Shown in pieces: positions 1 to 7,386 of a DNA stretch of 64,000 nt (positions within the stretch are counted from its first letter, which is position 1; the number at the start of each line of letters is the position of its first letter). The translations under genes were made by a program, and so were the position numbers. The stretch spans positions 1-64,000 of the forward strand of contig CANGFO010000003.1 in assembly GCA_947453195.1 (NCBI GenBank), given 5' to 3'. Below the pieces are notes generated by a model. It did not search any database. It had not been told where the DNA came from and worked only from the letters and a program-made list of their open reading frames with translations. This DNA comes from Flavobacteriaceae bacterium (GTDB lineage Bacteria > Bacteroidota > Bacteroidia > Flavobacteriales > Flavobacteriaceae).

Positions 1-408
1 ATCAAAACCCACCGAGTTGGAACGATTTACACAAAACCCCATTTGTTTATACTTAACAAAGGGATGAACAGCGGGAAGCCCCAAAAAGAGCCATTTACGA
101 ACAGTTTTGTTATCATTTTTCAAAACGAGGATGATTGCGAAAACCTTTTTTTTATTGCTTATAGTTTATGGCAAACAAAATTCTGGCATCAGTTTTTAGT
201 AGGTTCGGTAATTCCGTTTTTGCGTCTTCCAGATTTTAAAAAAGAGTTTTTCCCAAAAGCAAAAATTATGATGGAAGAGCACGAGCAACATGTTAAGCAT
301 ATTGCAGCACTAAAGCTTCTAGAACAAAAGGAAAAGCAATTTCATGAGAATATCAATCTCATAAACGATATGCGAAGAGTAATTTTATACCGCTATTGTA
401 ATAAATGA
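1..408 (+). CDS. DUF6943-like protein, 5' end missing
   Basis: The reading frame is open from base 1 and ends with TGA at 406-408, so the N-terminus lies left of the window; 135 residues are visible. The stretch FILNKGMNSGKP followed by a conserved-looking GSVIPFLRL block resembles the DUF6943 family of Bacteroidota, which I recall from mobile or accessory regions; its function is unknown. There is no signal peptide or membrane segment in the visible part, and the C-terminal 50 residues are charged and probably helical. The gene converges on the minus-strand cassette that follows and shares a terminator-like hairpin with it. A TTG at 43 could be read as a start, but the homology-like sequence continues upstream of it, so I treat the gene as partial. 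Confidence 0.6.
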   Translation: MKTHRVGTIYTKPHLFILNKGMNSGKPQKEPFTNSFVIIFQNEDDCENLFFIAYSLWQTKFWHQFLVGSVIPFLRLPDFKKEFFPKAKIMMEEHEQHVKHIAALKLLEQKEKQFHENINLINDMRRVILYRYCNK

Positions 409-436
409 AAAAAAGCCTGGTCTTCGACTAGGCTTC
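405..436 (-). terminator. Intrinsic terminator of the minus-strand cassette
   Basis: A 10-base stem (413-422 with 426-435, one G-T pair) encloses a 3-base loop. On the minus strand the stem is followed by a run of seven T (from the A run at 406-414), so it should stop transcripts coming from the cassette at 498-2081. On the plus strand the downstream T run is poor, so termination of the DUF6943 gene is less certain. Confidence 0.7.
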
Positions 437-497
437 TTAGTTAATCCAGTAAAGGTTACCACACGAAAACTGGATTTATGCTGTACTTTTTTCAGTA

Positions 498-674
498 CTA
501 TTTATTTTTAGATTTTGTCAAACATTTTAACAAGAGCGAAACTGTAAAACTAACAGAAGCTCCCAACGCTGCTAAGATAATTGTTTTTACAACATCTTCA
601 GAAAGAATATTGGGTAAAATACTCAATACGGTTCCTGATGCAGTGCCAGCTTTTAAAGAAATATTAGTTTCCAT
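498..674 (-). CDS. Small single-pass membrane protein of the island cassette
   Basis: A 58-residue protein starting METNIS. An in-frame ATG further upstream (722) would overlap the preceding gene by 59 bases; I chose 674 because it overlaps that gene's stop by only 11 bases, typical of translational coupling. The first 26 residues are polar to mildly hydrophobic. Residues about 29-52 form one membrane segment rich in Ile, Leu, Ala and Ser, followed by a basic tail ending KSKNK, which suggests the C-terminus is cytoplasmic. I recognise it only as a small protein seen in other flavobacterial accessory regions. It is the last gene of the cassette, just before the terminator at 405-436. Holin-like behaviour is possible but is pure inference. 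Confidence 0.6.
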   Translation of the reverse strand: METNISLKAGTASGTVLSILPNILSEDVVKTIILAALGASVSFTVSLLLKCLTKSKNK

Positions 675-915
675 CACGTGCTTTGTTGAGGTTTTCAATT
701 TCTTTCTTTGCTTTATCATCAACTGTTATTTGGCTAATTGCCGAAATTACACCACCTGCAACGGCTACATATCCTGCTACAGTAACTACTGCTGCAGGTA
801 ACAGAACAGGAGCGGCTACTATTGAACCACTAATACCCAATAATACCAATCCAATACTTCTCAAAATCTTAAAAAACTTCGGAGTTGGAGCTTTTGCTCT
901 TTCAACTATATTCAT
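664..915 (-). CDS. Small two-segment membrane protein of the island cassette
   Basis: An 83-residue protein. The first 16 residues are basic, then residues about 17-61 are continuously hydrophobic and rich in Gly, Ala and Val, long enough for a two-helix membrane hairpin. The C-terminal 20 residues are charged (DDKAKKEIENLNKARDGN). No signal-peptidase site stands out. It starts 12 bases after the DUF5675 gene and overlaps the next gene by 11 bases, so all are probably one transcript. Its size and topology are like class II phage holins, but nothing in the sequence proves that. Family unknown to me. Confidence 0.6.
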   Translation of the reverse strand: MNIVERAKAPTPKFFKILRSIGLVLLGISGSIVAAPVLLPAAVVTVAGYVAVAGGVISAISQITVDDKAKKEIENLNKARDGN

Positions 916-927
916 AAAAACACCTAT

Positions 928-1323
928 TTAAGATTTCACAATCAATTCAACACTTTCTTTGTTGTCTAAAGCTTTATAAACCATCGATTTTAAACTTATA
1001 AAAGCTTTTCGGGACATCAACCCTAATCCTGGTCCAGAAAGTTTTGTTACTGGAGCAATACAACCGTTCAATTCTAAAAGAGCATTATTGGCAGGATGAA
1101 ACAGAATCAAACTTCTATTTTTTACATCCAAAACCTCCAAATGCCATTGAAATTTTTGACTGTATCGTTTTTTAATAAAATATTTCCCTTCCGGAATACA
1201 AGAAACTCTTGTTTCGTTTTCTCTCCATGGTAACTCAATAGTATTACAAATGGATTTTCCTTTACATTCGAGTTTTCCGTTAGTTCCGTTAGGGAAATAA
1301 GTTCTGGTCAATTCAAGAACCAT
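928..1323 (-). CDS. DUF5675 family protein
   Basis: A 131-residue soluble protein with the DUF5675 pattern: an N-terminal strand with RTYFPNGTNGKL, a central SCIPEGKYFIKKR block, and a C-terminal block in which FHPAN precedes LNGCIAP by a few residues. DUF5675 proteins are common in phages and accessory regions and have no established function. The spaced His and Gly-Cys resemble the His/Cys catalytic signature of YkuD-type L,D-transpeptidases, which would fit a cell-wall role, but this is only a resemblance. No signal peptide is present. Its ATG shares one base (1323) with the stop of the upstream gene (TAATG on the minus strand), so the two are translationally coupled. Confidence 0.75.
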   Translation of the reverse strand: MVLELTRTYFPNGTNGKLECKGKSICNTIELPWRENETRVSCIPEGKYFIKKRYSQKFQWHLEVLDVKNRSLILFHPANNALLELNGCIAPVTKLSGPGLGLMSRKAFISLKSMVYKALDNKESVELIVKS

Positions 1324-2081
1324 TAAACTCCGCTATCTACTTTTACAACCGATAACGGGTTGAAAGAACCATTTTTAAGCGGGTACATTTGTCCATTAAC
1401 TTCTTGGAAAAACTCAATACCTAACGCCAAAAACAATGGTTTTGTACTTGCAGCTGTAACCGCATTGGTATGAGTTATCGCCACCGTCGGTGCCGAATTC
1501 CATGGTAAAATTGCAGTTTCTGAATGCGTTTCTACAAATGTTTCCGCTTCAAAATCTACTTCAGCACCAGCTGAGGTAATTTTAAAATGTGTTGTTCCAC
1601 CTGGTGCAGCAATCATATTCGCAGGAACAAATGGTGCCAAATCAACTGTGATTTCTCCAGCAGCTCTGTCAATTGTTCCAACATAAGGTGCAAACAAACT
1701 AGTTCCTAATTTACCACGGATGTTAAATTCAAAACCAATAAGCAATTCTGCTTCTCCATCAATTACGTTTCGCAAACCACGTTCGCTCACCATATCCGCT
1801 TGGATAACTTTCACCATTTGTTGCGTTAGTCTACTAACCATTTTGCTGTCAGCAGAATTCATCAATAACGCTCTCAAAGCAAGTCTCAAAACCTTTCCGG
1901 CTTTTCCAGCTCTACCAAATTCGGAACCATTCTCACGTGTTCTTTGAAACGCAGGATCATTCTTGATTCTGCTTGCATCAACGCCACCTTTTTCACGAGC
2001 CAAGTGTCCATCTTGGGTTTTGTAAAAAGTAATATCTCCGATAGTACCTTTTAGTTTAATTATGCCTTTCTGTCTAGCCAT
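1323..2081 (-). CDS. Orphan-family 252-residue protein, first gene of cassette
   Basis: A 252-residue protein with no signal peptide or membrane segment. The N-terminus (MARQKGIIKLKGTIGDITFY) is a short glycine-punctuated block. It is followed by a basic, Arg-rich helical region (residues about 40-100), then a beta-rich half ending in FQEVNGQMYPLKNG. I know it as a recurrent uncharacterised flavobacterial protein; it resembles DUF6266 in length and layout, but I cannot assign it firmly. Base composition is richer in G+C than the flanks: bases 1441-1500 contain 30 G/C of 60, against roughly one third elsewhere, which suggests a different origin. It leads the four-gene cassette, and the DUF5675 gene overlaps its stop codon. 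A structural or DNA-binding role is conceivable; none is shown. Confidence 0.65.
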   Translation of the reverse strand: MARQKGIIKLKGTIGDITFYKTQDGHLAREKGGVDASRIKNDPAFQRTRENGSEFGRAGKAGKVLRLALRALLMNSADSKMVSRLTQQMVKVIQADMVSERGLRNVIDGEAELLIGFEFNIRGKLGTSLFAPYVGTIDRAAGEITVDLAPFVPANMIAAPGGTTHFKITSAGAEVDFEAETFVETHSETAILPWNSAPTVAITHTNAVTAASTKPLFLALGIEFFQEVNGQMYPLKNGSFNPLSVVKVDSGV

Positions 2082-2390
2082 AACATTAAAATTTAGATTA
2101 TAAAATCAGTTAAAACTCCCTCAATCATATTCCTGTTGCAACATTCTTCAATTGATTTGGACACAATATTACACTTAAACTAATTATTTAAAACATCGGA
2201 CTATTTTAAATGTCCTACAGTGGTATAAATGGCAATTATAAACACAAATGTCCTATTAATAAGAGTTAAACCAGTTGTAAATTGCAGCTTAAAAACAAGG
2301 AGAAAAAATTACTAATTTTATATCTTGGAATTTAGAGTGTGAGAAGTATTCAAAAGCCACTCAAAGCCTAGTCAAAAGTATGGATAGTGT
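2082..2390. promoter_or_regulatory. Divergent intergenic region with GGAC/GTCC repeats
   Basis: This 309-base gap separates the cassette (leftward) from the small HTH-like gene (rightward), so both promoters should be here. I see no clean TAnnTTTG box. What stands out is an inverted repeat GGAC-N10-GTCC at 2198-2215 and two copies of the direct repeat AAATGTCCTA (2208-2217 and 2246-2255), 38 bases apart. This arrangement is operator-like and could be where the small divergent protein binds. Nothing coding is apparent in the gap. Confidence 0.4.
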
Positions 2391-2594
2391 ATGAAAACAG
2401 AATTAAAGAGAGTATGTATCTACCCAAAGGACATACAACGCATTACCGGCAAAAGTTATCGTCAAAGCATTAGATTGATGAAGAAGATTAGAATTGACCT
2501 CCAGAAGCTCGAAAATGAGCTTGTGAGCATCGAGGAGTTCTGCCAATACACTAGTTTAAAATATGAATTAATTGAACCTCATATTAAAGGATAA
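2391..2594 (+). CDS. Small HTH-like (excisionase/regulator-type) protein
   Basis: A 67-residue basic protein with a block IYPKDIQRITGKSYRQSIRL that reads as a helix-turn-helix: a hydrophobic helix, a Gly turn and a polar recognition-like helix rich in Ser, Tyr, Arg and Gln. A second half (EFCQYTSLKYELIEPHI) could be the wing or a packing helix. I recognise it as a small protein seen in other flavobacterial accessory regions. Size and position, divergent from the cassette across a repeat-bearing gap, suggest an excisionase-like or transcription-regulating role. No dedicated family can be named with certainty. Confidence 0.6.
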   Translation: MKTELKRVCIYPKDIQRITGKSYRQSIRLMKKIRIDLQKLENELVSIEEFCQYTSLKYELIEPHIKG

Positions 2595-2614
2595 AGGCTT
2601 AAACTTGTTTGTTA

Positions 2615-2650
2615 TTTGAACTAGTTTTACAATATAGTTTCTTATATTTG
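2615..2650 (+). promoter_or_regulatory. Flavobacterial promoter reading into the tRNA-Ser remnant
   Basis: TATATTTG at 2643-2650 matches the Bacteroidota -7 box TAnnTTTG exactly, and TTTG at 2615-2618 lies 24 bases upstream, slightly longer than the usual spacing. No convincing gene follows before the terminator at 2785-2814, so a short untranslated transcript is the obvious product. Confidence 0.45.
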
Positions 2651-2753
2651 TACTTTAAGTTTTGTCAAAAAAAGCGTGATTTTTTTGAGGTTCAAAATCG
2701 AGACCCTAGAATATTATTTTGCAAAGTACCTTATAAATAAAGGCCTAAAGAGA

Positions 2754-2781
2754 GTTGTACAAATCCCTCTTTCTCCGCAAC
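2754..2781 (+). repeat. tRNA-Ser 3'-end fragment, probable island attachment site
   Basis: The bases at 2761-2781 (AAATCCCTCTTTCTCCGCAA plus C) match the T-arm and acceptor-stem 3' half of bacterial tRNA-Ser (typically GGTTCGAATCCC followed by TTTCTCCG), while the T-loop just upstream (GTTGTACAAAT) is degenerate. No matching tRNA 5' half, anticodon arm or variable arm lies upstream. A 3' tRNA fragment next to the former tRNA terminator is the usual trace of a tyrosine-recombinase integration. The intact tRNA-Ser should then lie left of the window, with the island in between. Confidence 0.6.
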
Positions 2782-2814
2782 AAAAAACCCGAAACAATTG
2801 TTTCGGGTTTTTTT
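2782..2814. terminator. Bidirectional intrinsic terminator at island boundary
   Basis: An 11-base perfect stem (2785-2795 with 2800-2810) has an AATT loop, an A run on its left and a seven-T run on its right. It ends plus-strand transcripts from the tRNA-Ser remnant and minus-strand transcripts of the ClC gene that stops at 2822. Confidence 0.85.
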
Positions 2815-2821
2815 ATGGGTT

Positions 2822-4639
2822 TTACTCAATAATCAATTCCTTTAGTTTTTCGCGGTAAGCCTCGAGCAGCGTGGTTTTTGAAATCAACCCAAAGAATTTA
2901 CCGTTATTCGTCACTGGAAGTAAGTCTTGGTTAGAGCGCTCAAATTTTTCCATGATGGTTTCCATACCGTCGTCGTGATGAAGCACCTCTATAGGCTGGG
3001 TAAGTACTTCCTGAACCGTGGTAAACTTTACACGAAAAGGATGAAACACAATCGATCGAATGGCTTCAAAATCTACAATACCAACCAACTTATTTTTATC
3101 ATCCAACACCGGAATAATAGGTTGCTTTGTGGTAATTAAATCTAAAATATTTTCTAATGTTTTGTCTGTAGTGGTAGTTGCCACACCTACATCTACTAAT
3201 TTTAAAAAATCGATGCTCTGCAATATATTTTTATCCTTATCACTAGTAAACACCTCACCCCTATCCGCCAAGGCCTTAACATCCATAGAATGTTTGTCAA
3301 ATTGTTTTGAAATGGCATAACTAATAGACGAAACGATCATCAGCGGCACCATTAAATCATAGCCTCCAGTAATTTCTCCAATTAAAAATATTGCCGTTAA
3401 AGGAGCATGAAACAATCCGCTTAAGATTCCTGCCATTCCTACAATGGTGAAATTGGCAATTGGTAACGTATTGGATAACCCCAATAAATGAATGGATTTG
3501 GCTACAAAAAATCCCAAGTAAGATCCCACAAATAAGGAAGGTGCAAAATTCCCTCCGTTTCCTCCAGAACCCAAAGTCAATCCGGTAGCAAACGATTTTA
3601 ACAAAACTATCATCCCTACAAAAGCCAACAAGACCCATGGATTATTCTGAAAATTTTGCAACAGCGAATTATCCAAAAGCACTTCGGGATGGGAATCGGA
3701 AAGGATTTTTATGCTTTCATATCCTTCTCCAAAAAGTGTGGGGAAGAAAAAAATCAATACTGCCAAAATACTCGCTCCAAATAGCGCTTTTTTATAGGTG
3801 TTGTTTTTAAATCGGCTGAAAAAATGCTCTACTCTTCTAAAATTTCTAGCGTGGTAAATTGATACAAATCCGGCAAGAATTCCCAGTAAAATATAATAAG
3901 GCGTGTTATGAAAATTGAAAGTCAAGTCTTGCTTGAAAGTCAGCAACACATCCCTACTTAATAAGATTTCCGAAACTAACGCACCGGTTGCAGCCGATAT
4001 AATTATAGGGATAAAAGCCGAAATACCAGCATCGGTAAGCACCACTTCAATCGCAAATAAAACTCCAGCAATGGGAGCGTTAAAAGCAGCACCAATTCCG
4101 GCTGCGACACCACATGCCAAAAGTAATATTCGGTCTTTTTGTGTCAACTTGTATTTTTGAGCAAAATTAGATCCGAAAGCTGCACCTGTAATGGTTATAG
4201 GGCTCTCTAATCCGGCCGAACCTCCCAATCCAACGGTTAAGGAACTCGTAATGATTTGGGCATACATTTGCTTTTTAGGCAGGATTCCACCTTTTTTGGC
4301 TACGGCAAATAGTATTCGGGAGCTTCCTTTTTCAATGGATCCATCCAGGAATTTTTTAACCACAAATACCGTCAGTAAGATTCCGAAAATAGGAAACAAA
4401 CTATTGGCATAAGGCAGTTTTAAATAGCTGTTGGCGTAATTGGCGTAAATAAATACATTGTGCGCAAAACTTTTTAAAACAATCACCGCCAATGCACAGG
4501 ATATGGCAACGGCAACACTGGCTAAGTAAATAAAATTCCGTTCGGAAAGTAGGGCTTTCGCCAAAAAAAATACCGCTTCCAACCGTCGGAAGATCCTACG
4601 GATAAATAATTTTACAGAAACTGATTTTCTATTGGACAT
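2822..4639 (-). CDS. ClC-type chloride channel/transporter with CBS pair
   Basis: A 605-residue integral membrane protein of the ClC family, moving chloride (as a channel or a Cl-/H+ exchanger) across the inner membrane. Signature blocks are visible: GGSAGLESP, whose Glu corresponds to the gating glutamate of GREGP, and GSGGNGGNFAP, corresponding to the GxFxP anion-binding loop. About ten hydrophobic segments span residues 35-440. The C-terminal 130 residues form two CBS domains, a regulatory nucleotide-binding module usual in this subgroup. Whether it is a channel or an exchanger cannot be told from sequence alone. A TATATTTG box on the minus strand (4658-4665) lies just upstream, so it may have its own promoter besides readthrough from alkD. 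Confidence 0.93.
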   Translation of the reverse strand: MSNRKSVSVKLFIRRIFRRLEAVFFLAKALLSERNFIYLASVAVAISCALAVIVLKSFAHNVFIYANYANSYLKLPYANSLFPIFGILLTVFVVKKFLDGSIEKGSSRILFAVAKKGGILPKKQMYAQIITSSLTVGLGGSAGLESPITITGAAFGSNFAQKYKLTQKDRILLLACGVAAGIGAAFNAPIAGVLFAIEVVLTDAGISAFIPIIISAATGALVSEILLSRDVLLTFKQDLTFNFHNTPYYILLGILAGFVSIYHARNFRRVEHFFSRFKNNTYKKALFGASILAVLIFFFPTLFGEGYESIKILSDSHPEVLLDNSLLQNFQNNPWVLLAFVGMIVLLKSFATGLTLGSGGNGGNFAPSLFVGSYLGFFVAKSIHLLGLSNTLPIANFTIVGMAGILSGLFHAPLTAIFLIGEITGGYDLMVPLMIVSSISYAISKQFDKHSMDVKALADRGEVFTSDKDKNILQSIDFLKLVDVGVATTTTDKTLENILDLITTKQPIIPVLDDKNKLVGIVDFEAIRSIVFHPFRVKFTTVQEVLTQPIEVLHHDDGMETIMEKFERSNQDLLPVTNNGKFFGLISKTTLLEAYREKLKELIIE

Positions 4640-4666
4640 GAGATTATTTTAAGCAAACAAATATAG

Positions 4667-5335
4667 TTATTTAATATTTCGAATGGCTTCCCGTTGACTC
4701 AAAGGTTTTAATTTAGCCGAGTTTACGAATTCTAATACACCTTGCGGATTGAACCTACTATAATCGCGTAAGGCCCAACCAATGGCTTTTTGGATGAAAA
4801 ATTCTTTGGAATATTTGTGTTTTTCACATTCCGATTTCAATAAATCAAAGTCGGTTTTTTCTTTATAACTCAATTGAAATAATATAGCCGAACGATTGAG
4901 CCACATATTTTCTGAATTCGAAAATCGTTCAATCACCTTATGTATTTCTCCTGGAAATTGCACCAAATATCCACCCAACAAATATTTAGCAATAGTATCT
5001 ACTGAATCCCACCAAGAATTGGTTACCAGTAATTTTTCAATTAAGGTAATGTCTTCCAAAACATATTTTCGCTTTATTTCTTTTTGCAATAAATCGATGG
5101 CACAAATATGAAACTCGCGTTCCTTTTTATTAAATAATTCCCAGCAAATTTCTCGGTAATTGGCATGCACTTCCTCTTTATAAGCATTGTAAACTTGAAG
5201 CATTAATGCCCGTCGTTCGTCAGTTTTGATTCCCAAAAAGGAGAAATTATTTTTCATGTAATTTTCCATTGGAAGCGCCAATTCGCGATTGGCATTTGCT
5301 CGAAAGCTGTTTTCTAAATCTCTACTAAAACTCAT
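4667..5335 (-). CDS. DNA alkylation repair glycosylase, AlkD type
   Basis: A 222-residue HEAT-like-repeat DNA glycosylase that excises alkylated purines such as 3- and 7-methylated bases. The key residues of Bacillus cereus AlkD fall at identical numbers here: Trp109 and Asp113 (in TNSWWDSVDT), Arg148 (WLNRSA) and Trp187 (AIGWALRDYS). Conservation of all four argues for an active enzyme that recognises lesions without flipping them into a pocket. The gene overlaps the end of acpH by 11 bases and is probably co-transcribed with kdsB and acpH. Confidence 0.93.
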   Translation of the reverse strand: MSFSRDLENSFRANANRELALPMENYMKNNFSFLGIKTDERRALMLQVYNAYKEEVHANYREICWELFNKKEREFHICAIDLLQKEIKRKYVLEDITLIEKLLVTNSWWDSVDTIAKYLLGGYLVQFPGEIHKVIERFSNSENMWLNRSAILFQLSYKEKTDFDLLKSECEKHKYSKEFFIQKAIGWALRDYSRFNPQGVLEFVNSAKLKPLSQREAIRNIK

Positions 5336-5918
5336 ATAATTCGTTTAATTTAATGGCACATTGTGCTTTTAGTTCCACCATAAACAGGGTGAATTCATGT
5401 TCCAATTCCGAGTAATAAAGCTGCACTTCGGTTATCGCTTCGTGCATGTGTACCCTATTTTTTGTTCGGTGGTCCATTTGAAATAAAATAGTCTCTAACC
5501 CTTGTAAACTAGCATATTGAACCAACCAATTTTGATTGATCATGTACGGAAGTAAATTTTGTGTCTTTGGTGTTAACAATTCGAAATTGTCTTGCAACGA
5601 TTGATAAAATTGAGCTGCATAGTCCTCCAAGTTAACTTCTGAATAGGCGTTCCAGTTTTTTGCCAAAAAATGATCGTATACAATGTCCATAATCACTCCG
5701 GCATAGTGTCCGTATTTTTCATACAACCGTCTTCTACTTTGTCTGTAGATAGGATGTGCATCAGTAAACGTATCAATAAAGCGATGCAGCAAAATGCCCT
5801 TCTGCAAATCACCAGAATAGTCTAAATAACGCTTTCCGTTAACGGAATCGGCCATAAAATTTCCAATTTTTAGCAAATCATTATCTCCAGAAAGATAGAT
5901 GTGGGCAAGGAAATTCAT
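5325..5918 (-). CDS. acpH: Acyl carrier protein phosphodiesterase
   Basis: A 197-residue protein of the AcpH family, which removes 4'-phosphopantetheine from holo-acyl carrier protein in the cytoplasm. Typical features are MNFLAHIYLS at the start, GNFMADSVNG shortly after, and GILLHRFIDTFTDAHP, giving the His and Asp residues expected of this HD-like metal phosphohydrolase. The length matches the family. It sits 9 bases after kdsB and overlaps alkD, so the three genes form an operon. The flavobacterial enzymes are little studied, so the exact substrate is taken from the family. Confidence 0.85.
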   Translation of the reverse strand: MNFLAHIYLSGDNDLLKIGNFMADSVNGKRYLDYSGDLQKGILLHRFIDTFTDAHPIYRQSRRRLYEKYGHYAGVIMDIVYDHFLAKNWNAYSEVNLEDYAAQFYQSLQDNFELLTPKTQNLLPYMINQNWLVQYASLQGLETILFQMDHRTKNRVHMHEAITEVQLYYSELEHEFTLFMVELKAQCAIKLNELYEF

Positions 5919-5927
5919 GAAAATGAA

Positions 5928-6653
5928 TTAAAGTAATAAACGGGCTTTTTCTAAATCTTCGGGGGTATCAATCCCAATACCAACATGCGTTGTTTCAACC
6001 ATTTTTATTCGTTTGCCAAATTCCAAGTAGCGCAATTGTTCCAGCTTTTCGGAAGCTTCCAACGATTGCATTGGTAACGCATAAAAATCAAGAAGGGCTT
6101 GTTTGCGGAAGGCATAAATTCCGATGTGCTGAAAATAGCGAACACCTACATTTTTTTCTCTTGGATAAGGAATTACGGATCGAGAAAAATACAGCGCAAA
6201 ATTAGTTTGATCCACCACTACTTTCACATTATTTGGATTTTGGATATCACTTTCATCTTTGATTTCGCGCATCAGGGATGCCAAATCAATATTTTTATTT
6301 TCATCAGCATGACAAACCGAAATCAATTGTTGTAATGAATCTTTATCAATAAAGGGCTCATCGCCTTGCACATTAACCACAATATCTACATCCAAGTTGG
6401 CCACAGCTTCTGCAATACGATCACTCCCCGATTCATGTTCTTTAATTGACATTATGGCCTTGCCGCCGTTGGTGGTAATTTCGTTATAGATAATATCGGA
6501 GTCGGTTACTACAAAAACATCGTCAAACAAATTGGTATTTATTGCTGCTTGGTAGGTTCTTAAAATAATGGTTTTACCCCCCAAATCCTGCATTAATTTT
6601 GCAGGAAAACGAGTGGAAGCATATCGAGCCGGAATAACAGCAATAATTTTCAT
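5928..6653 (-). CDS. kdsB: CMP-KDO synthetase
   Basis: A 241-residue 3-deoxy-manno-octulosonate cytidylyltransferase. It activates KDO with CTP to CMP-KDO for lipid A inner-core assembly, in the cytoplasm. [13 protein letters not shown] at the N-terminus is the nucleotide-binding loop, [10 protein letters not shown] is the metal/CTP motif, and [12 protein letters not shown] at the C-terminus is typical of the family. Length is normal. First gene of the kdsB-acpH-alkD group, with a TATATTTG box just upstream on the minus strand at 6672-6679. Confidence 0.96.
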   Translation of the reverse strand: MKIIAVIPARYASTRFPAKLMQDLGGKTIILRTYQAAINTNLFDDVFVVTDSDIIYNEITTNGGKAIMSIKEHESGSDRIAEAVANLDVDIVVNVQGDEPFIDKDSLQQLISVCHADENKNIDLASLMREIKDESDIQNPNNVKVVVDQTNFALYFSRSVIPYPREKNVGVRYFQHIGIYAFRKQALLDFYALPMQSLEASEKLEQLRYLEFGKRIKMVETTHVGIGIDTPEDLEKARLLL

Positions 6654-6671
6654 ATGAATTTGTATTTAGGA

Positions 6672-6679
6672 CAAATATA
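6672..6679 (-). promoter_or_regulatory. -7 box of the kdsB operon
   Basis: The minus strand reads TATATTTG, an exact match to the flavobacterial -7 consensus, 18 bases before the kdsB start. No convincing TTTG -33 element is seen at the usual distance. Confidence 0.5.
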
Positions 6680-6759
6680 ATAAATGTTTTAAACATTAAT
6701 TAAGGAACTCTATTAGAAGATGTTAATGCATTTTTATAATTTAGCCAAAAATTAAAAAA

Positions 6760-7383
6760 ATGAAAATCTACCTTAAAATTCTATTGTTAACTTCCTTTAT
6801 TGGAAATGCGCAATCAATTGTTAAAGACAGTAGTGCAACAGAAAAAGATAGTATCGCCGAAGTAAAAAGTTCATGGTATGGAAGAACCATGTTTACTGCT
6901 TTAACCACTGGTAGCGACACCAAAGGTGAGAACATATCGCAACGAATGACTCGAAATATTGAGTTTGGAAGATCAATTGGATCGGTAGATATTGGATTAG
7001 CATTGGGTGAATTTAAACATATGGCTGCAGATAGTAGCGGGGTAAAATACTCTGAATTGAGAGTTTCTATGGATGCGTGTCAATATGGAATTTTTAGCAA
7101 TGAAATATCAGTTGGTGCAGGATATGTATTTAATTCAAAAACTCCAGTTATGATGGAGATTTCATCTACATTATATGCACAAGTAAGCGATAAATTCGGA
7201 ATTGGTTTTGTATTTGGAAATATTGATTTTGTAGGAGATAATGAAGATTCTAATAAAAGTTTCTTCGGACTTTATTTAAGATACGGATTAATACGAAATG
7301 AAGGCGGAATACTCACCAACAAACTCCATTTAGCCAATCAAGCACGAAGACACAACAACCGAAAAAGAACTAAAATATTTTAA
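6760..7383 (+). CDS. Secreted, outer-membrane-barrel-like hypothetical protein
   Basis: A 207-residue protein of unknown function. Residues 1-18 form a signal peptide ending at NAQ, the usual flavobacterial cleavage context. The mature part has alternating polar and hydrophobic stretches with aromatic residues (GIGFVFGNIDFVG, FFGLYLRYGLI) as in small outer-membrane beta barrels, and a very basic tail (ARRHNNRKRTK). It is convergent with the APC permease gene, with only 3 bases between their stop codons and no terminator in between. I do not recognise a named family. Confidence 0.7.
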   Translation: MKIYLKILLLTSFIGNAQSIVKDSSATEKDSIAEVKSSWYGRTMFTALTTGSDTKGENISQRMTRNIEFGRSIGSVDIGLALGEFKHMAADSSGVKYSELRVSMDACQYGIFSNEISVGAGYVFNSKTPVMMEISSTLYAQVSDKFGIGFVFGNIDFVGDNEDSNKSFFGLYLRYGLIRNEGGILTNKLHLANQARRHNNRKRTKIF

Positions 7384-7386
7384 TTT

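Larger units (their letters stand above)
2655..2814 (+). ncRNA. Candidate small RNA ending in the tRNA-Ser 3' remnant
   Basis: Between the promoter at 2615-2650 and the strong terminator at 2785-2814 lie about 130 bases with no credible reading frame (an in-frame 60-residue stretch runs on through the terminator and into the neighbouring gene). The 3' part contains the tRNA-Ser-like fragment. The transcript could be a real small RNA, or leftover transcription from the integration site. Existence is inferred only from promoter plus terminator. Confidence 0.3.

Noticed and set aside
478..931. Plus-strand frames of 82-107 residues opposite the small membrane proteins
   Set aside because: Composition is Thr/Ala/Cys-rich antisense of hydrophobic genes; the minus-strand genes have coupled starts and stops and a terminator.
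2700..2785. Complete tRNA-Ser gene
   Set aside because: Only the 3' T-arm/acceptor part matches; no 5' acceptor strand, D-arm, anticodon arm or variable arm upstream.
2676..2858. 60-residue plus-strand frame across the tRNA remnant
   Set aside because: It runs through the terminator and into the 3' end of the ClC gene; no family-like content.
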